DNA from: Isoptericola sediminis
GTDB taxonomy: Bacteria; Actinomycetota; Actinomycetes; Actinomycetales; Cellulomonadaceae
Direction: 5' to 3'
DNA length: 64,000 nucleotides
Assembly (NCBI RefSeq): GCF_013085345.1
Contig: NZ_JABFAJ010000015.1
Span: 100,966-164,965 of the forward strand
Below, piece by piece: positions 54,379 through 64,000 of this stretch (within the stretch, counting starts at the first letter, position 1; each line of letters opens with the position of its first letter). The position numbers were made by a program, and so were the translations under genes. The notes beneath the pieces are model-generated. The model ran no database searches. It had not been told where the DNA came from and saw only the letters and a program-made list of their open reading frames with translations.

Positions 54379-55671
54379 GTGAGGAACTCTGCTCAGAACC
54401 GCAGGACCCGTCACGCCGCAGTCGTCGGCGGGGCGGTGGCCACCGCCCTCCTGCTCGCCGCGTGCAGTGGGGGTGATCCAGAGCCGGGGACAGCGGACGG
54501 TGGCAGCACCGCCGACGCCGCGGGAGGTGACGGCACCGTCACGGTGTGGCACTACTTCAGCGCCGAGAACCAGGTCCAGCTCATGGACGACTACGCCGCC
54601 AAGTTCGAGGAGGCCCACGACGGCGTCACGGTGGAGAACGTCTACGTCCCCTACGACCAGATGAACTCCAAGGTCATCTCAGCCGCCGGGCAGCAGACCG
54701 GGCCGGACGTCGTCGTCTTCAACGGCGCCGAGTGGAGCACGCTCGCCCTCGCCGGGGCGCTGGCCCCGATGGAGGAGCCGTGGGAGGGTTTCGCCGACGC
54801 GGACCAGTTCCCGGACTCGGTGATCCACGGCATGGACGACCATGTCTACGCCGTTCAGGGCTACGTCAACCTGTTGGGCCTGTGGTACAACGCCGACATC
54901 CTCGCCGAGATCGGTGTCGAGCCCCCGACGAGCATCGACGAGCTCGAGGCCGCCATGGCCGCCGCCGTGGACGCCGGCTACCAGGGCATCACGCTCTCCG
55001 GCCTGCCGCAGTCCCAGGGTGAATGGCAGGCCTACCCGTGGCTCACCAGCCAGGGCTTCGACTACTCCGACCTCGACGAGCAGGCGCTCACCGATGGTTT
55101 TGCCATGGCGCGCGGCTGGGTGGAGGACGGCTACCTCTCCCAGGAGGCCACCACCTGGGACCAGACCGTGCCGTTCCAGGAGTTCACCTCCGGCGACGTC
55201 GCCTTCGCCGCAAACGGGAACTGGCAGATGGGCACCGCCGAGGCCGAGGCCGACTTCGAGTACGGCGTCGTCCCGCTCCCGGTGGGCGAGAGCGGCAAGG
55301 TCTACCTCGGCGGTGAGGGCCAGAGCATCGGCGCCTTCAGCGACGACCCAGACCTCGCGTGGCAGTACCTGACGGAGACCTACTACGACCCCGAGGGTCA
55401 GCTTCTTGCCGTCGACAACGTCGGCTCCATTCCCTCCCGGCTGGACACCTCCCAGGAGGCGGAGGTCACGGACAACTCCCTGCTCGAACCGTTCGCCACG
55501 ACGCTGGCACAGAACGGTGCGAACTACCCCGACCCGATCATTCCCCCGGAGAACGTGGCCAAGCTGCAGACGGCGATGGGACAGGCCTGGAGCGCGGCCT
55601 TGGGCGGCCAGCGCAGCCCAGAGGACGCCGCTGCGGACGTCATCGCCCAGATTCAGGCCCTCATCGGCTGA
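54379..55671 (+). CDS. Sugar ABC transporter, substrate-binding lipoprotein
   Basis: A 430-residue family 1 (MalE-type) binding protein. Signal peptide with lipobox LLAAC (Cys29), then a Gly/Asp-rich linker, then VTVWHYFSAENQVQLMDDYA, PDVVVFNGAEWSTLAL, VYAVQGYVNLLGLWYN, GDVAFAANGNWQMG and IPPENVAKLQTAMGQAW. GTG start with GAAGGAG. It probably delivers arabino-oligosaccharides, judging only from the GH127 gene in the same operon. Confidence 0.88.
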   Translation: MRNSAQNRRTRHAAVVGGAVATALLLAACSGGDPEPGTADGGSTADAAGGDGTVTVWHYFSAENQVQLMDDYAAKFEEAHDGVTVENVYVPYDQMNSKVISAAGQQTGPDVVVFNGAEWSTLALAGALAPMEEPWEGFADADQFPDSVIHGMDDHVYAVQGYVNLLGLWYNADILAEIGVEPPTSIDELEAAMAAAVDAGYQGITLSGLPQSQGEWQAYPWLTSQGFDYSDLDEQALTDGFAMARGWVEDGYLSQEATTWDQTVPFQEFTSGDVAFAANGNWQMGTAEAEADFEYGVVPLPVGESGKVYLGGEGQSIGAFSDDPDLAWQYLTETYYDPEGQLLAVDNVGSIPSRLDTSQEAEVTDNSLLEPFATTLAQNGANYPDPIIPPENVAKLQTAMGQAWSAALGGQRSPEDAAADVIAQIQALIG

Positions 55672-55755
55672 CATCGGACCGGCCGCGGGCACCTCGAACG
55701 GTGCCCGCGGTCCCTCCGGGCGCCGCCGGGCGCCCCCGACGCGACGGAGCCCGAC

Positions 55756-56685
55756 ATGTCCACACCCGCACCGGCGGCTGCCCGAGCGGCGGCCGCGGCG
55801 CCGCCCCAGCGACGCCCCCGACACCAGAGCCGCTACCTCTTCCTGCTACCGGCCCTCGTCTTCCTCGCCCTCTTCTCCTTGTTCCCCCTCGTCCAGCTCC
55901 TTCGGATGAGCCTCAGCGACGTCACGGCATCGACCCTGAACAGTTCTTGGCTCTTCGTCGGTCTGGAGAACTTTCAGGAGGGCCTGGCGTCGGGTCAGAC
56001 CGGCGACGCCCTGGTCCGCACGGCCGTCTTCGTGCTCGTCGTGACGGTGATCGGTATGGTCGGCGGATTCGCCGGGGCCGTTGCTCTGCGCACCCGGGGC
56101 CGGTGGTCCAACGTCCTGCTGGCCGTCATGGTGTTCGCCTGGGCTCTGCCCCCGGTCGTCAACGGCTCGGTGTGGAAGTTTCTTCTCGCTGACGCGGGCC
56201 TGCTCAACGTCGTCGCCCGCGCCGTCGGCTTGACGGACACGGCGCTCCCGTTCCTGTACGACCAGCACTGGGCCCTCGGGGCCGTGGCGTTCGTCAACTC
56301 CTGGGCGGTGATCCCCTTCAACGCACTCGTCTTCCGCGCCGCCCTGCTCAACATCGAACCCGAGGTGTTCGAGGCTGCCGCGCTCGACGGTGCCGGCCGT
56401 TGGCAGGAGGTGCGCCACATCATGGTGCCCTCGGTCCGCCCGACGATGCTCGTGCTGCTCGTCCTGACGATCGTCTACGGCTTCCGCAGCTTCGACTTCA
56501 TCTACGTCATGACGTACGGCGGCCCCGGTACGGCGACGAACACCCTGCCGTTCCTGGGCTACCTCCAGGCCTTCAGCCAGTTCAACTTCGGGCTCGGCGC
56601 CTCGACATCGGTCGTGGCCGTGCTCGTGGTGCTCGTCCTGGCTGTGCTCTACGCACGCAGCATCCGCAAGGAGGAGAAGGAATGA
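55756..56685 (+). CDS. Sugar ABC transporter permease (MalF type)
   Basis: A 309-residue permease with about six membrane helices. The EAA loop reads EAAALDGAGRWQEVRHIMVP. A Pro/Arg-rich N-terminus precedes the first helix (YLFLLPALVFLALFSLFP). GGAG precedes the ATG. Its stop overlaps the start of the second permease (ATGA). Confidence 0.9.
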   Translation: MSTPAPAAARAAAAAPPQRRPRHQSRYLFLLPALVFLALFSLFPLVQLLRMSLSDVTASTLNSSWLFVGLENFQEGLASGQTGDALVRTAVFVLVVTVIGMVGGFAGAVALRTRGRWSNVLLAVMVFAWALPPVVNGSVWKFLLADAGLLNVVARAVGLTDTALPFLYDQHWALGAVAFVNSWAVIPFNALVFRAALLNIEPEVFEAAALDGAGRWQEVRHIMVPSVRPTMLVLLVLTIVYGFRSFDFIYVMTYGGPGTATNTLPFLGYLQAFSQFNFGLGASTSVVAVLVVLVLAVLYARSIRKEEKE

Positions 56686-57497
56686 GCCACTCCGCCGGGC
56701 CGGTCAACACCATCGTGAAGATCCTGCTCACCCTCATGTACGGCGTCCCCCTGCTGTGGATCCTGCTGACCTCGTTCAAGAGCTCCTCCGACGTCTTCGC
56801 TGCCGACGCCACCTTCGTCTTCCGGCCGGTCGTCACGAGCTACGTCGAGGCGCTCGACGGCGCGCTCGTCTCGGCACTGCAGCAGTCCGTGGTCATCGCG
56901 GTGGGCACGACCGCCCTCACCCTCGCGATCGCTATCCCGGCCGGCTACGGCCTGGCACGAACCCGCGGCTGGGCCGTCTCGGTGGGGCTCGGGTTGCTCA
57001 TCGTGCTCCAGATGCTGCCGCAGACCGCCAACGTCATCCCGCTGTTCCAGATCTTCGGCAGCTGGGGCCTGCTCGACAGCACGCTGGGCGTCGTCATCGC
57101 CGACTCGGCGCTGCTCGTGCCCTTCGCCACGATCCTTCTGCGCCCCTTCTTCCGCGCGGTGCCGCCCCAGCTGGAGGAGGCCGCCGCGATCGACGGTGCC
57201 TCGGTGCTTCGGAGCTTCTTCTTCGTTGTGCTGCCGGTCGCCCGCAACGGCGTGGCGACCACCGGCACCCTGGTGTTCCTGCTCGCGTGGGGCGAGTTTC
57301 TCTACGCGGTCAACTTCTTCCTCTCCCCGGGGACGTACCCGCTCAGTGCGCTGCTCGCCCAGCAGGTCTCCGCCTTCGGCATCAACTGGCCCGGGCTCAT
57401 GGCTCTGGCGGTGCTCAGTTCCATACCCGTCCTTCTCGTCTACGCCCTGACCTACCGGCTCCTGCGCGACGGCCTCACCGTCGGCGCCGTGAAGTGA
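56682..57497 (+). CDS. Sugar ABC transporter permease (MalG type)
   Basis: A 271-residue permease with six helices; EAA loop EEAAAIDGASVLRSFFFVVLP. AAGGAGGAGAAGG precedes the ATG. No ATP-binding gene follows or precedes, so the pair should use a shared MsiK-type ATPase encoded elsewhere, as is common for actinobacterial oligosaccharide importers. Confidence 0.9.
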   Translation: MSHSAGPVNTIVKILLTLMYGVPLLWILLTSFKSSSDVFAADATFVFRPVVTSYVEALDGALVSALQQSVVIAVGTTALTLAIAIPAGYGLARTRGWAVSVGLGLLIVLQMLPQTANVIPLFQIFGSWGLLDSTLGVVIADSALLVPFATILLRPFFRAVPPQLEEAAAIDGASVLRSFFFVVLPVARNGVATTGTLVFLLAWGEFLYAVNFFLSPGTYPLSALLAQQVSAFGINWPGLMALAVLSSIPVLLVYALTYRLLRDGLTVGAVK

Positions 57498-57523
57498 GCA
57501 CCCGAACGAAAGCGAGTCCGACC

Positions 57524-59425
57524 ATGTCCCATCGTTCCTCCCCACAGCTCCGCGGCCGTCCCGTCGCTCCGTCCACCGGAGCCCTGACCCCGTTGGGTCT
57601 GCACGACGTGACGATCACGGGCGGCTTCTGGACGCGGATGCAGGACCTCAACGCGACCGCGATCATCGACCACGCCGAGTATTGGATGGAGCGGGTCGGT
57701 TGGATCGGCAACTTCGACGCTGCCGTCGAGGGGCGTCTCCCCGCAGACCGCCAGGGCCGGGAGTTCTCGGACTCCGACGTCTACAAGCTCATGGAGGCCA
57801 TGGCCTGGGAAATCGGGCGGACCGGAGACCCCGGACTCGAGCGGCGGTTCACCGCACTCGTCGACCGTATCCGGCCCGTGCAGGAGCCGGACGGCTACCT
57901 CAACACCATGTTCGGCCGGCGCGGTCAGCAGCCGCGTTACTCCGACTTCGAGTGGGGCCACGAGCTGTACTGCTTCGGGCACCTCATCCAGGCCGGCGTG
58001 GCGCGCGCCCGCACCCACGGCCACGACTCGTTCGTCGACATCGCGGTGCGGGCCGCGGACCACGTCTGCGACGTCTTCGGTCCGGACGGCCTCGAGAAGG
58101 TCGGCGGTCATCCGGAGATCGAGACGGCCCTCGTCGAGCTCGGCCGGCACACCGGCGAGCGCCGCTACCTCGAACAGGCCCGGCTCTTCCTCGAGCGCCG
58201 CGGTCACGGTCTCCTCGGGGAGATCGACTTCGGCCCCGAGTACTTCCAGGACGACGTCCCGGTGCGGGCGGCGGAGGTGCTCCGCGGCCACGCGGTGCGT
58301 GCCCTCTACCTCGCGTCCGGGGCGCTCGACGTCGCCGCAGAGACCGGCGACACCGATCTCCTGGACGCCGTCACGTCACAGGTCGCCCGCACGGTCGCGA
58401 CAAGGACGTACCTGACCGGCGGTATGGGAGCCCATCACGAGGGCGAATCGTTCGGGCAGGACTACGAGCTGCCCCCGGACCGGGCCTACTCCGAGACGTG
58501 CGCGGGGGTCGGCGCGATCCATACCGCGCACCGTCTCCTGCTCGCCGACGGCGGCGCTGAGCACGCCGACCTCGTCGAGCGCGTGCTGTACAACGTGATC
58601 AGCGCCTCGCCAGCGCAGGACGGACGGGCGTTCCACTACACCAACACCCTGCACCAGCGGGAGCCGGGCACCGAGCCGGCTCAGGACGAGCCGAGCCCCC
58701 GGGCCGCCTCGAGCCTGCGGGCACCCTGGTTCGCCGTCTCGTGCTGCCCGACGAACGTTGCCCGCACCCTGTCCTCGCTCGGTGCCTATGTCGCCACGAC
58801 CAGCGCTGACGGCCTTCAGGTGCACCAGTATGCGAGCGCGCACATCCGGGCGGACATTGCTGGAGGCGTCGAGGTCGACGTCGAGACCCGCTACCCCGAG
58901 GACGGCCTCGTCCGGGTCCGGATCGCCGCTACGCCACCGGAGCCGTGGACCCTCTCCCTGCGCGTGCCGGGCTGGTGCCCGAGTGCCGTACTGCGCGTGG
59001 GCGAGGAGGAGCGCGAGATGGGACCGGGCTACGCGGACGTGCGCCGGGAGTGGGCGGTCGGTGATGTTGTCGAACTCGTCATCCCTCTCGCCGCCCGGTG
59101 GACGTGGCCGCACCCGCAGGTCGACGCCCTCCGAGGCCAGGTCGCTGTCGAGCGCGGCCCGGTCGTGTACTGCCTGGAGTCGGTGGACCTCGGAGTGGAC
59201 GTCGCTCTCGCTGAGGTCGTTGCCTCTGACGCCCCCGCCGACGACGGCACGATCGTCCGGGTGCCCGTGCGTCTGCGTGAGCGGATCGAGGCCACGTGGC
59301 CGTACCGTCCCGAGCCGGACGCTGCCGCCGCCGGTGAGGTCCGTGACGTCACCCTCGTGCCGTACCACGCCTGGGCCAACAGGGGGCCGTCCACGATGCG
59401 TGTATGGATGCCCGTCGCGGACTAG
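57524..59425 (+). CDS. GH127 beta-L-arabinofuranosidase
   Basis: A 633-residue cytosolic glycoside hydrolase (DUF1680/GH127). The N-terminal ITGGFWTRMQDLN and WGHELYCFGHLIQAG blocks, and the unusual zinc-cysteine active site, are present: Glu324 and Cys326 in YSETCAGVG, Cys407 and Cys408 in SCCPTNVAR, in line with Glu338, Cys340, Cys417 and Cys418 of HypBA1 of Bifidobacterium longum. It releases beta-L-arabinofuranose. ATG 57524 has a weak ribosome site; an in-frame GTG at 57494 overlaps the permease stop and is an alternative coupled start. Confidence 0.9.
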   Translation: MSHRSSPQLRGRPVAPSTGALTPLGLHDVTITGGFWTRMQDLNATAIIDHAEYWMERVGWIGNFDAAVEGRLPADRQGREFSDSDVYKLMEAMAWEIGRTGDPGLERRFTALVDRIRPVQEPDGYLNTMFGRRGQQPRYSDFEWGHELYCFGHLIQAGVARARTHGHDSFVDIAVRAADHVCDVFGPDGLEKVGGHPEIETALVELGRHTGERRYLEQARLFLERRGHGLLGEIDFGPEYFQDDVPVRAAEVLRGHAVRALYLASGALDVAAETGDTDLLDAVTSQVARTVATRTYLTGGMGAHHEGESFGQDYELPPDRAYSETCAGVGAIHTAHRLLLADGGAEHADLVERVLYNVISASPAQDGRAFHYTNTLHQREPGTEPAQDEPSPRAASSLRAPWFAVSCCPTNVARTLSSLGAYVATTSADGLQVHQYASAHIRADIAGGVEVDVETRYPEDGLVRVRIAATPPEPWTLSLRVPGWCPSAVLRVGEEEREMGPGYADVRREWAVGDVVELVIPLAARWTWPHPQVDALRGQVAVERGPVVYCLESVDLGVDVALAEVVASDAPADDGTIVRVPVRLRERIEATWPYRPEPDAAAAGEVRDVTLVPYHAWANRGPSTMRVWMPVAD

Positions 59426-59447
59426 CTCCACGTCCGCGGCACGTTGT

Positions 59448-59552
59448 TGACACAGCGAGAGACCTCCGGCGTCGATCGGGAGCTGTCGAGGAACCCGGCT
59501 CGTACCGACGGAGGTCTCTCGTGTCCCACGCCAGCACCCGTCTGACGATCAG
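59448..59552 (+). mobile_element. Remnant of an IS481-type insertion sequence (left end)
   Basis: After the GH127 stop, TTGTTGACACAG begins a segment with 13-bp arms CGAGAGACCTCCG (59456-59468) and its complement (59509-59521), 40-nt loop. Next comes GTG TCC CAC GCC AGC ACC CGT CTG ACG, i.e. VSHASTRLT, close to the MSHANARLT start of IS481-family transposases. The frame then leaves the family within a few codons and meets the end of the esterase gene. Seen: hairpin and motif. Inferred: decayed element. The hairpin may now terminate the GH127 operon. Confidence 0.5.
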
Positions 59553-59555
59553 CGC

Positions 59556-60524
59556 TCAGACATGCTTGCGCAGGAACGCGAGCGTCGGCGCGAACCGGTA
59601 GTGCTGACCGCCCTCGTGCCCGTTGTAGGGGTAGACGTCGATCTCCCGGTCCGTGCCACCCCAGGCGTTGTAGGCGGCGTAGACCGTGGACGGCGGGCAG
59701 ACCTGGTCCATGAGCGCGACGGAGAACAGCCCGGCGGCCCGTGCGCGGCGGGCGAACGCGACGCCGTCGAGGTAGGAGAGCGTGCGCCACACGGCGTCGG
59801 CGTGCTCGCGGTGCACCGACAGGTACCGCGTGATCTCCGCGTACGGGTCGGCGTCCGTGATCTCCACGGCGCGGCGGAAGTGGCTCAGGAACGGCACGTT
59901 CGGTGCCGCGGCGGCGACGTCGGGCAGCAGACCCGCGACGGCGATCGCGATGCCGCCACCCTGGGAGGTCCCGGCGACGGCGACCCGTGCCGGGTCGATC
60001 CCGTCGATCTGCCGCACCGCGTCCACGGCACGCACCCCGTCGGTGTACACGCGGCGGTAGTAGTGCTCCGCGGGGTCGAGGATGCCGCGCGTCAGGAACC
60101 CGGGGGAGGCGGGGCCGTGGCCCACCGGGTCCGGGGTGTCCCCGCCGGACCCCCAGCCGGACCCCTGACCCCGGGTGTCGACCACGAGGTGGGCGAACCC
60201 GGCGGCGGCGTACCCGAGGTGCTCGTGGGGCAGGCCCCGGCCCCCGCCGTACCCGATGAACTCCACGACGGCCGGCAGCGGCCCGTCGACCCGTGCCGGC
60301 CGGACCAGCCACGCCCTGATCGGGTGCCCGCCGAACCCGGGGAACGTCACGTCGTCGACCGTGATCTCGGTCAGCCCGGCGTCGACCCGCTCCACCCGCA
60401 CGTCGCCGCCGTGACCGCGGGCCTCGGCGACGGTGCCGGTCCAGAACGTGTCGAAGTCCTCCGGCTCGTGGATCGTGGGGCGGTACTCCTCGAGCTCGGC
60501 CGGGGACAGGTCGAACTGGGCCAT
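59556..60524 (-). CDS. CE7-family acetyl xylan esterase / cephalosporin-C deacetylase
   Basis: A 322-residue cytosolic alpha/beta-hydrolase. RPTIHEPEDFDTFW, the family motif RGQGSGWGSGGDTPD, the nucleophile Ser187 in GTSQGGG, the acid in ALMDQVCPPST and the His in YPYNGHEGG define CE7. It deacetylates short xylo-oligosaccharides and other acetylated sugars inside the cell. ATG at 60522-60524 with GAGGAG. Read toward the sugar operon, divergent from the ABC-F gene. Confidence 0.92.
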   Translation of the reverse strand: MAQFDLSPAELEEYRPTIHEPEDFDTFWTGTVAEARGHGGDVRVERVDAGLTEITVDDVTFPGFGGHPIRAWLVRPARVDGPLPAVVEFIGYGGGRGLPHEHLGYAAAGFAHLVVDTRGQGSGWGSGGDTPDPVGHGPASPGFLTRGILDPAEHYYRRVYTDGVRAVDAVRQIDGIDPARVAVAGTSQGGGIAIAVAGLLPDVAAAAPNVPFLSHFRRAVEITDADPYAEITRYLSVHREHADAVWRTLSYLDGVAFARRARAAGLFSVALMDQVCPPSTVYAAYNAWGGTDREIDVYPYNGHEGGQHYRFAPTLAFLRKHV

Positions 60525-60610
60525 CGGGCTCTCCTCACGCGGTGTCGTCGACGGTCCGAGGCTAGCGGTCCCAGCACCGTCGTCCGGACCGGGGGTGCAG
60601 CCGTGGCGAC

Positions 60611-60616
60611 TACCCT
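60611..60616 (+). promoter_or_regulatory. -10 box of the ABC-F gene, leaderless
   Basis: TACCCT ends 6 nt before the GTG at 60623. Confidence 0.5.
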
Positions 60617-60622
60617 GTTGCG

Positions 60623-62479
<1,857 letters not shown>

Positions 62480-63913
62480 TCACCGCCAGGCGGCCACCAG
62501 GTCCCCGGGGCCCCAGGCGGCCGCCAGCGGCAGCCCGTCGACGAACCCGGACCGGGACACCCCGACCAGGGGTACGTCCTCGCTCGCCCCGGGAACGGCG
62601 ACGGCAGCGCGAGCCAGCGCGTCGTACTCGCGCCGGTCGAAGGGCCGCGTGTCGTGCCACTTCACCGAGCCGACGAGCTCGACGGACCGGGCGACCGGCT
62701 CGTGGTCGGTGCCGACCAGGTCGACCTCGGGGTTGTTCCGGCGGTTCCACCATCCGCCGACCGCGTTGACGATGGGCCAGGACTTATCGGGGAGCAACCG
62801 GCGCAGGGACTCGCGGACCAACGGCTCGACGGCTCTCCCGCGCCAGGACGCCCAGGACCGCTCGATCTGGGCCAGGGCACGTTCGCCGTGACCCCGCTCG
62901 ACGAGCGGGATCGCCCGGGGCGCGAAGGCGAGCCAGAAGCGCAGGTAGGCGTCTGCCACGCGATAGCGCTTGTTCTTCGTGTCCGCTCGCGTGGACAACG
63001 GGCTGTCCACGGCGAGCGCACCCCTGTCCTGCAGCGTGGTGAGGAGCGGTCCGAGGGTCCCGGACTTCAGCGGGCCGTCGTTGCCGGCCGCCGCCGCGAT
63101 GGTGCTGAAGGTGCGCTCTCCCGATCCGACGGCGTCGAGCACGGACCGAGCCGAGGTCGCCTGGGGGAACTCGCCCAGCATCGAGAGCTCGCCGGAGACG
63201 AGCAGCGGCGAGAGGGGGTTGGTCAGCGACTCCGCGAGGAACGTCCGCAGCGTCGATCCCGGTCGCCAGGACTGGACGATCTCCGGAAACCCACCGGTGA
63301 CGAGGTAGGCGTCCACGGCGGCGGCAGCGTCGAGTCCCGTGGCGTCCTGGACGTCGGCGACGTGCAGAGGTTCGATCCGGATCGGCCGAGCGCGGCCGAA
63401 GAACGGTCGACCGTGCTCCTGCAGGGCGGTCATGATCGACAGATCGCTGCCGACGAGGACGAGCAGCACGGGCTTGTGGGCCAGGTGGCGGTCCCACACC
63501 GTCTGCAGAGCGCCCTCCAGTTCGAGGTCCTGCTCGGTCAGCCACGGCAGCTCGTCGATGACCACGACGGCGGGTCCGTCGTCGGGCAGGGCGACGGCGA
63601 GGGCCCGGAGGGCCTGGTTCCAGTCCGACGCGGTGAGACCGGCGACGAGGTCGGCGCCGGGCAGGTCGCTGTGGGCCACGATGTCGAGGAAGTCCCGGCG
63701 CTCGGCAGCCGGGTTGCGGCGTCGCGTGGCCTGAAAGACGACGGACGGCAGGTCGGAGCGGTCGCACAGCTCCTGGACGAGTCGGGACTTGCCGACCCGA
63801 CGGCGGCCGCTGAGCATCAACGCCCGTCCCCGCGTCGTCCCGGTGCCGGTGCGGACGTCGTCGAGCTGCTGCTGGAGCAGTCGAAGGTCTGAGGATCGGC
63901 CGTGGAACTCCAT
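62480..63913 (-). CDS. AAA ATPase with DUF234-type C-terminus (ATPase_2 family)
   Basis: A 477-residue STAND-like/archaeal-type ATPase. Walker A GRRRVGKSRLVQEL near residue 40, Walker B VVVIDELPWL near 125, sensor-like LVLVGSDLSIM, then a winged helix and a C-terminal DUF234-like part with NNPEVDLVGTDHE and VKWHDTRPF, which resembles a PD-(D/E)xK nuclease core. Function unknown; such proteins spread widely by transfer. The ATG at 63911-63913 has GGAG 6 nt before; an upstream TTG (63928) is possible. Its stop touches the ABC-F stop. Confidence 0.8.
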   Translation of the reverse strand: MEFHGRSSDLRLLQQQLDDVRTGTGTTRGRALMLSGRRRVGKSRLVQELCDRSDLPSVVFQATRRRNPAAERRDFLDIVAHSDLPGADLVAGLTASDWNQALRALAVALPDDGPAVVVIDELPWLTEQDLELEGALQTVWDRHLAHKPVLLVLVGSDLSIMTALQEHGRPFFGRARPIRIEPLHVADVQDATGLDAAAAVDAYLVTGGFPEIVQSWRPGSTLRTFLAESLTNPLSPLLVSGELSMLGEFPQATSARSVLDAVGSGERTFSTIAAAAGNDGPLKSGTLGPLLTTLQDRGALAVDSPLSTRADTKNKRYRVADAYLRFWLAFAPRAIPLVERGHGERALAQIERSWASWRGRAVEPLVRESLRRLLPDKSWPIVNAVGGWWNRRNNPEVDLVGTDHEPVARSVELVGSVKWHDTRPFDRREYDALARAAVAVPGASEDVPLVGVSRSGFVDGLPLAAAWGPGDLVAAWR

Positions 63914-63930
63914 CGTCGTCTCCAACAATG

Positions 63931-63945
63931 TTAGATGTCATCTAA
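63931..63945. promoter_or_regulatory. AT-rich perfect palindrome upstream of the ATPase gene
   Basis: TTAGATG-T-CATCTAA lies 18 bp upstream of the ATPase start, in an AT-rich patch (63925-63970) unlike the rest of the window. Probably an operator or promoter element. Nothing further is recognised up to 64000. Confidence 0.5.
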
Positions 63946-64000
63946 GTTAGAACACATCTGACATTGGGGCAATGATGTCGGGGTGTGCGCACACGTCGGT

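Overview
The window is a gene-dense, very GC-rich stretch of an actinobacterial chromosome. Most start codons are ATG or GTG, many genes lack a Shine-Dalgarno sequence and start 6-7 nt after a -10 hexamer, and several gene orders match Mycobacterium and other Actinobacteria. The xylose and arabinoside genes, the GH20 enzyme and the acetyl-xylan-esterase-like enzyme suggest a plant-biomass degrader of the Micrococcales, for example the Promicromonosporaceae or Cellulomonadaceae. That placement is an inference; no rRNA gene is present to confirm it.

Layout. 1-4.3 kb: a divergent GntR regulator and an ehuBCDA-type ectoine/hydroxyectoine ABC importer, closed by a strong terminator. 4.3-10.9 kb: housekeeping and hypothetical genes (aspartate aminotransferase, EcsC-like, SRPBCC, OsmC, thyA-dfrA). 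10.9-15.0 kb: xylose locus (xylA-xylB with a divergent ROK regulator). 15.1-18.6 kb: tRNA-Arg(CCU), a solitary TnpB, a DinB-like protein and an MFS transporter. 18.9-23.3 kb: a 1376-residue protein that looks like a catalytically degenerate SF1 helicase with a C-terminal restriction-endonuclease-like domain, followed by a 71-residue protein.

23.3-53.1 kb is a backbone syntenic with M. tuberculosis Rv0985c-Rv1011: mscL, a SAF-domain protein, a Ruc-type zinc-ribbon chaperone gene with a CIRCE operator, 5-formyl-THF cyclo-ligase, rimJ-like acetyltransferase, a membrane protein, pmt, rsmI, metG, tatD, Rpf-like proteins, rsmA and ispE. Inserted into it are a penicillin-acylase-family gene, tRNA-Ala(CGC), an aldo/keto reductase, a persulfide-detoxification operon (CstB-like, rhodanese, TauE/SafE, CstR-like sensor), a degenerate GGDEF protein, a lipoprotein and a GH20 enzyme. 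Three tandem DUF348/G5 cell-wall proteins sit where RpfB is expected; only the middle one carries a true Rpf domain.

53.2-60.5 kb looks like a catabolic island between ispE and an ABC-F gene: LacI regulator, binding protein, two permeases, GH127 beta-L-arabinofuranosidase, a remnant of an IS481-type element, and a CE7 esterase. There is no dedicated ATPase, so a shared MsiK-type ATPase is presumed. The window ends with an ABC-F ATPase and a convergent AAA/DUF234-type ATPase.

The most unusual non-coding signals are a three-copy family of long palindromes placed 10-13 bp after minus-strand genes, two inverted arrays of related 20-bp tandem repeats flanking a LURP-one-type gene, a 16-bp inverted repeat that extends the end of dfrA, and a cruciform between two rpf-like genes.
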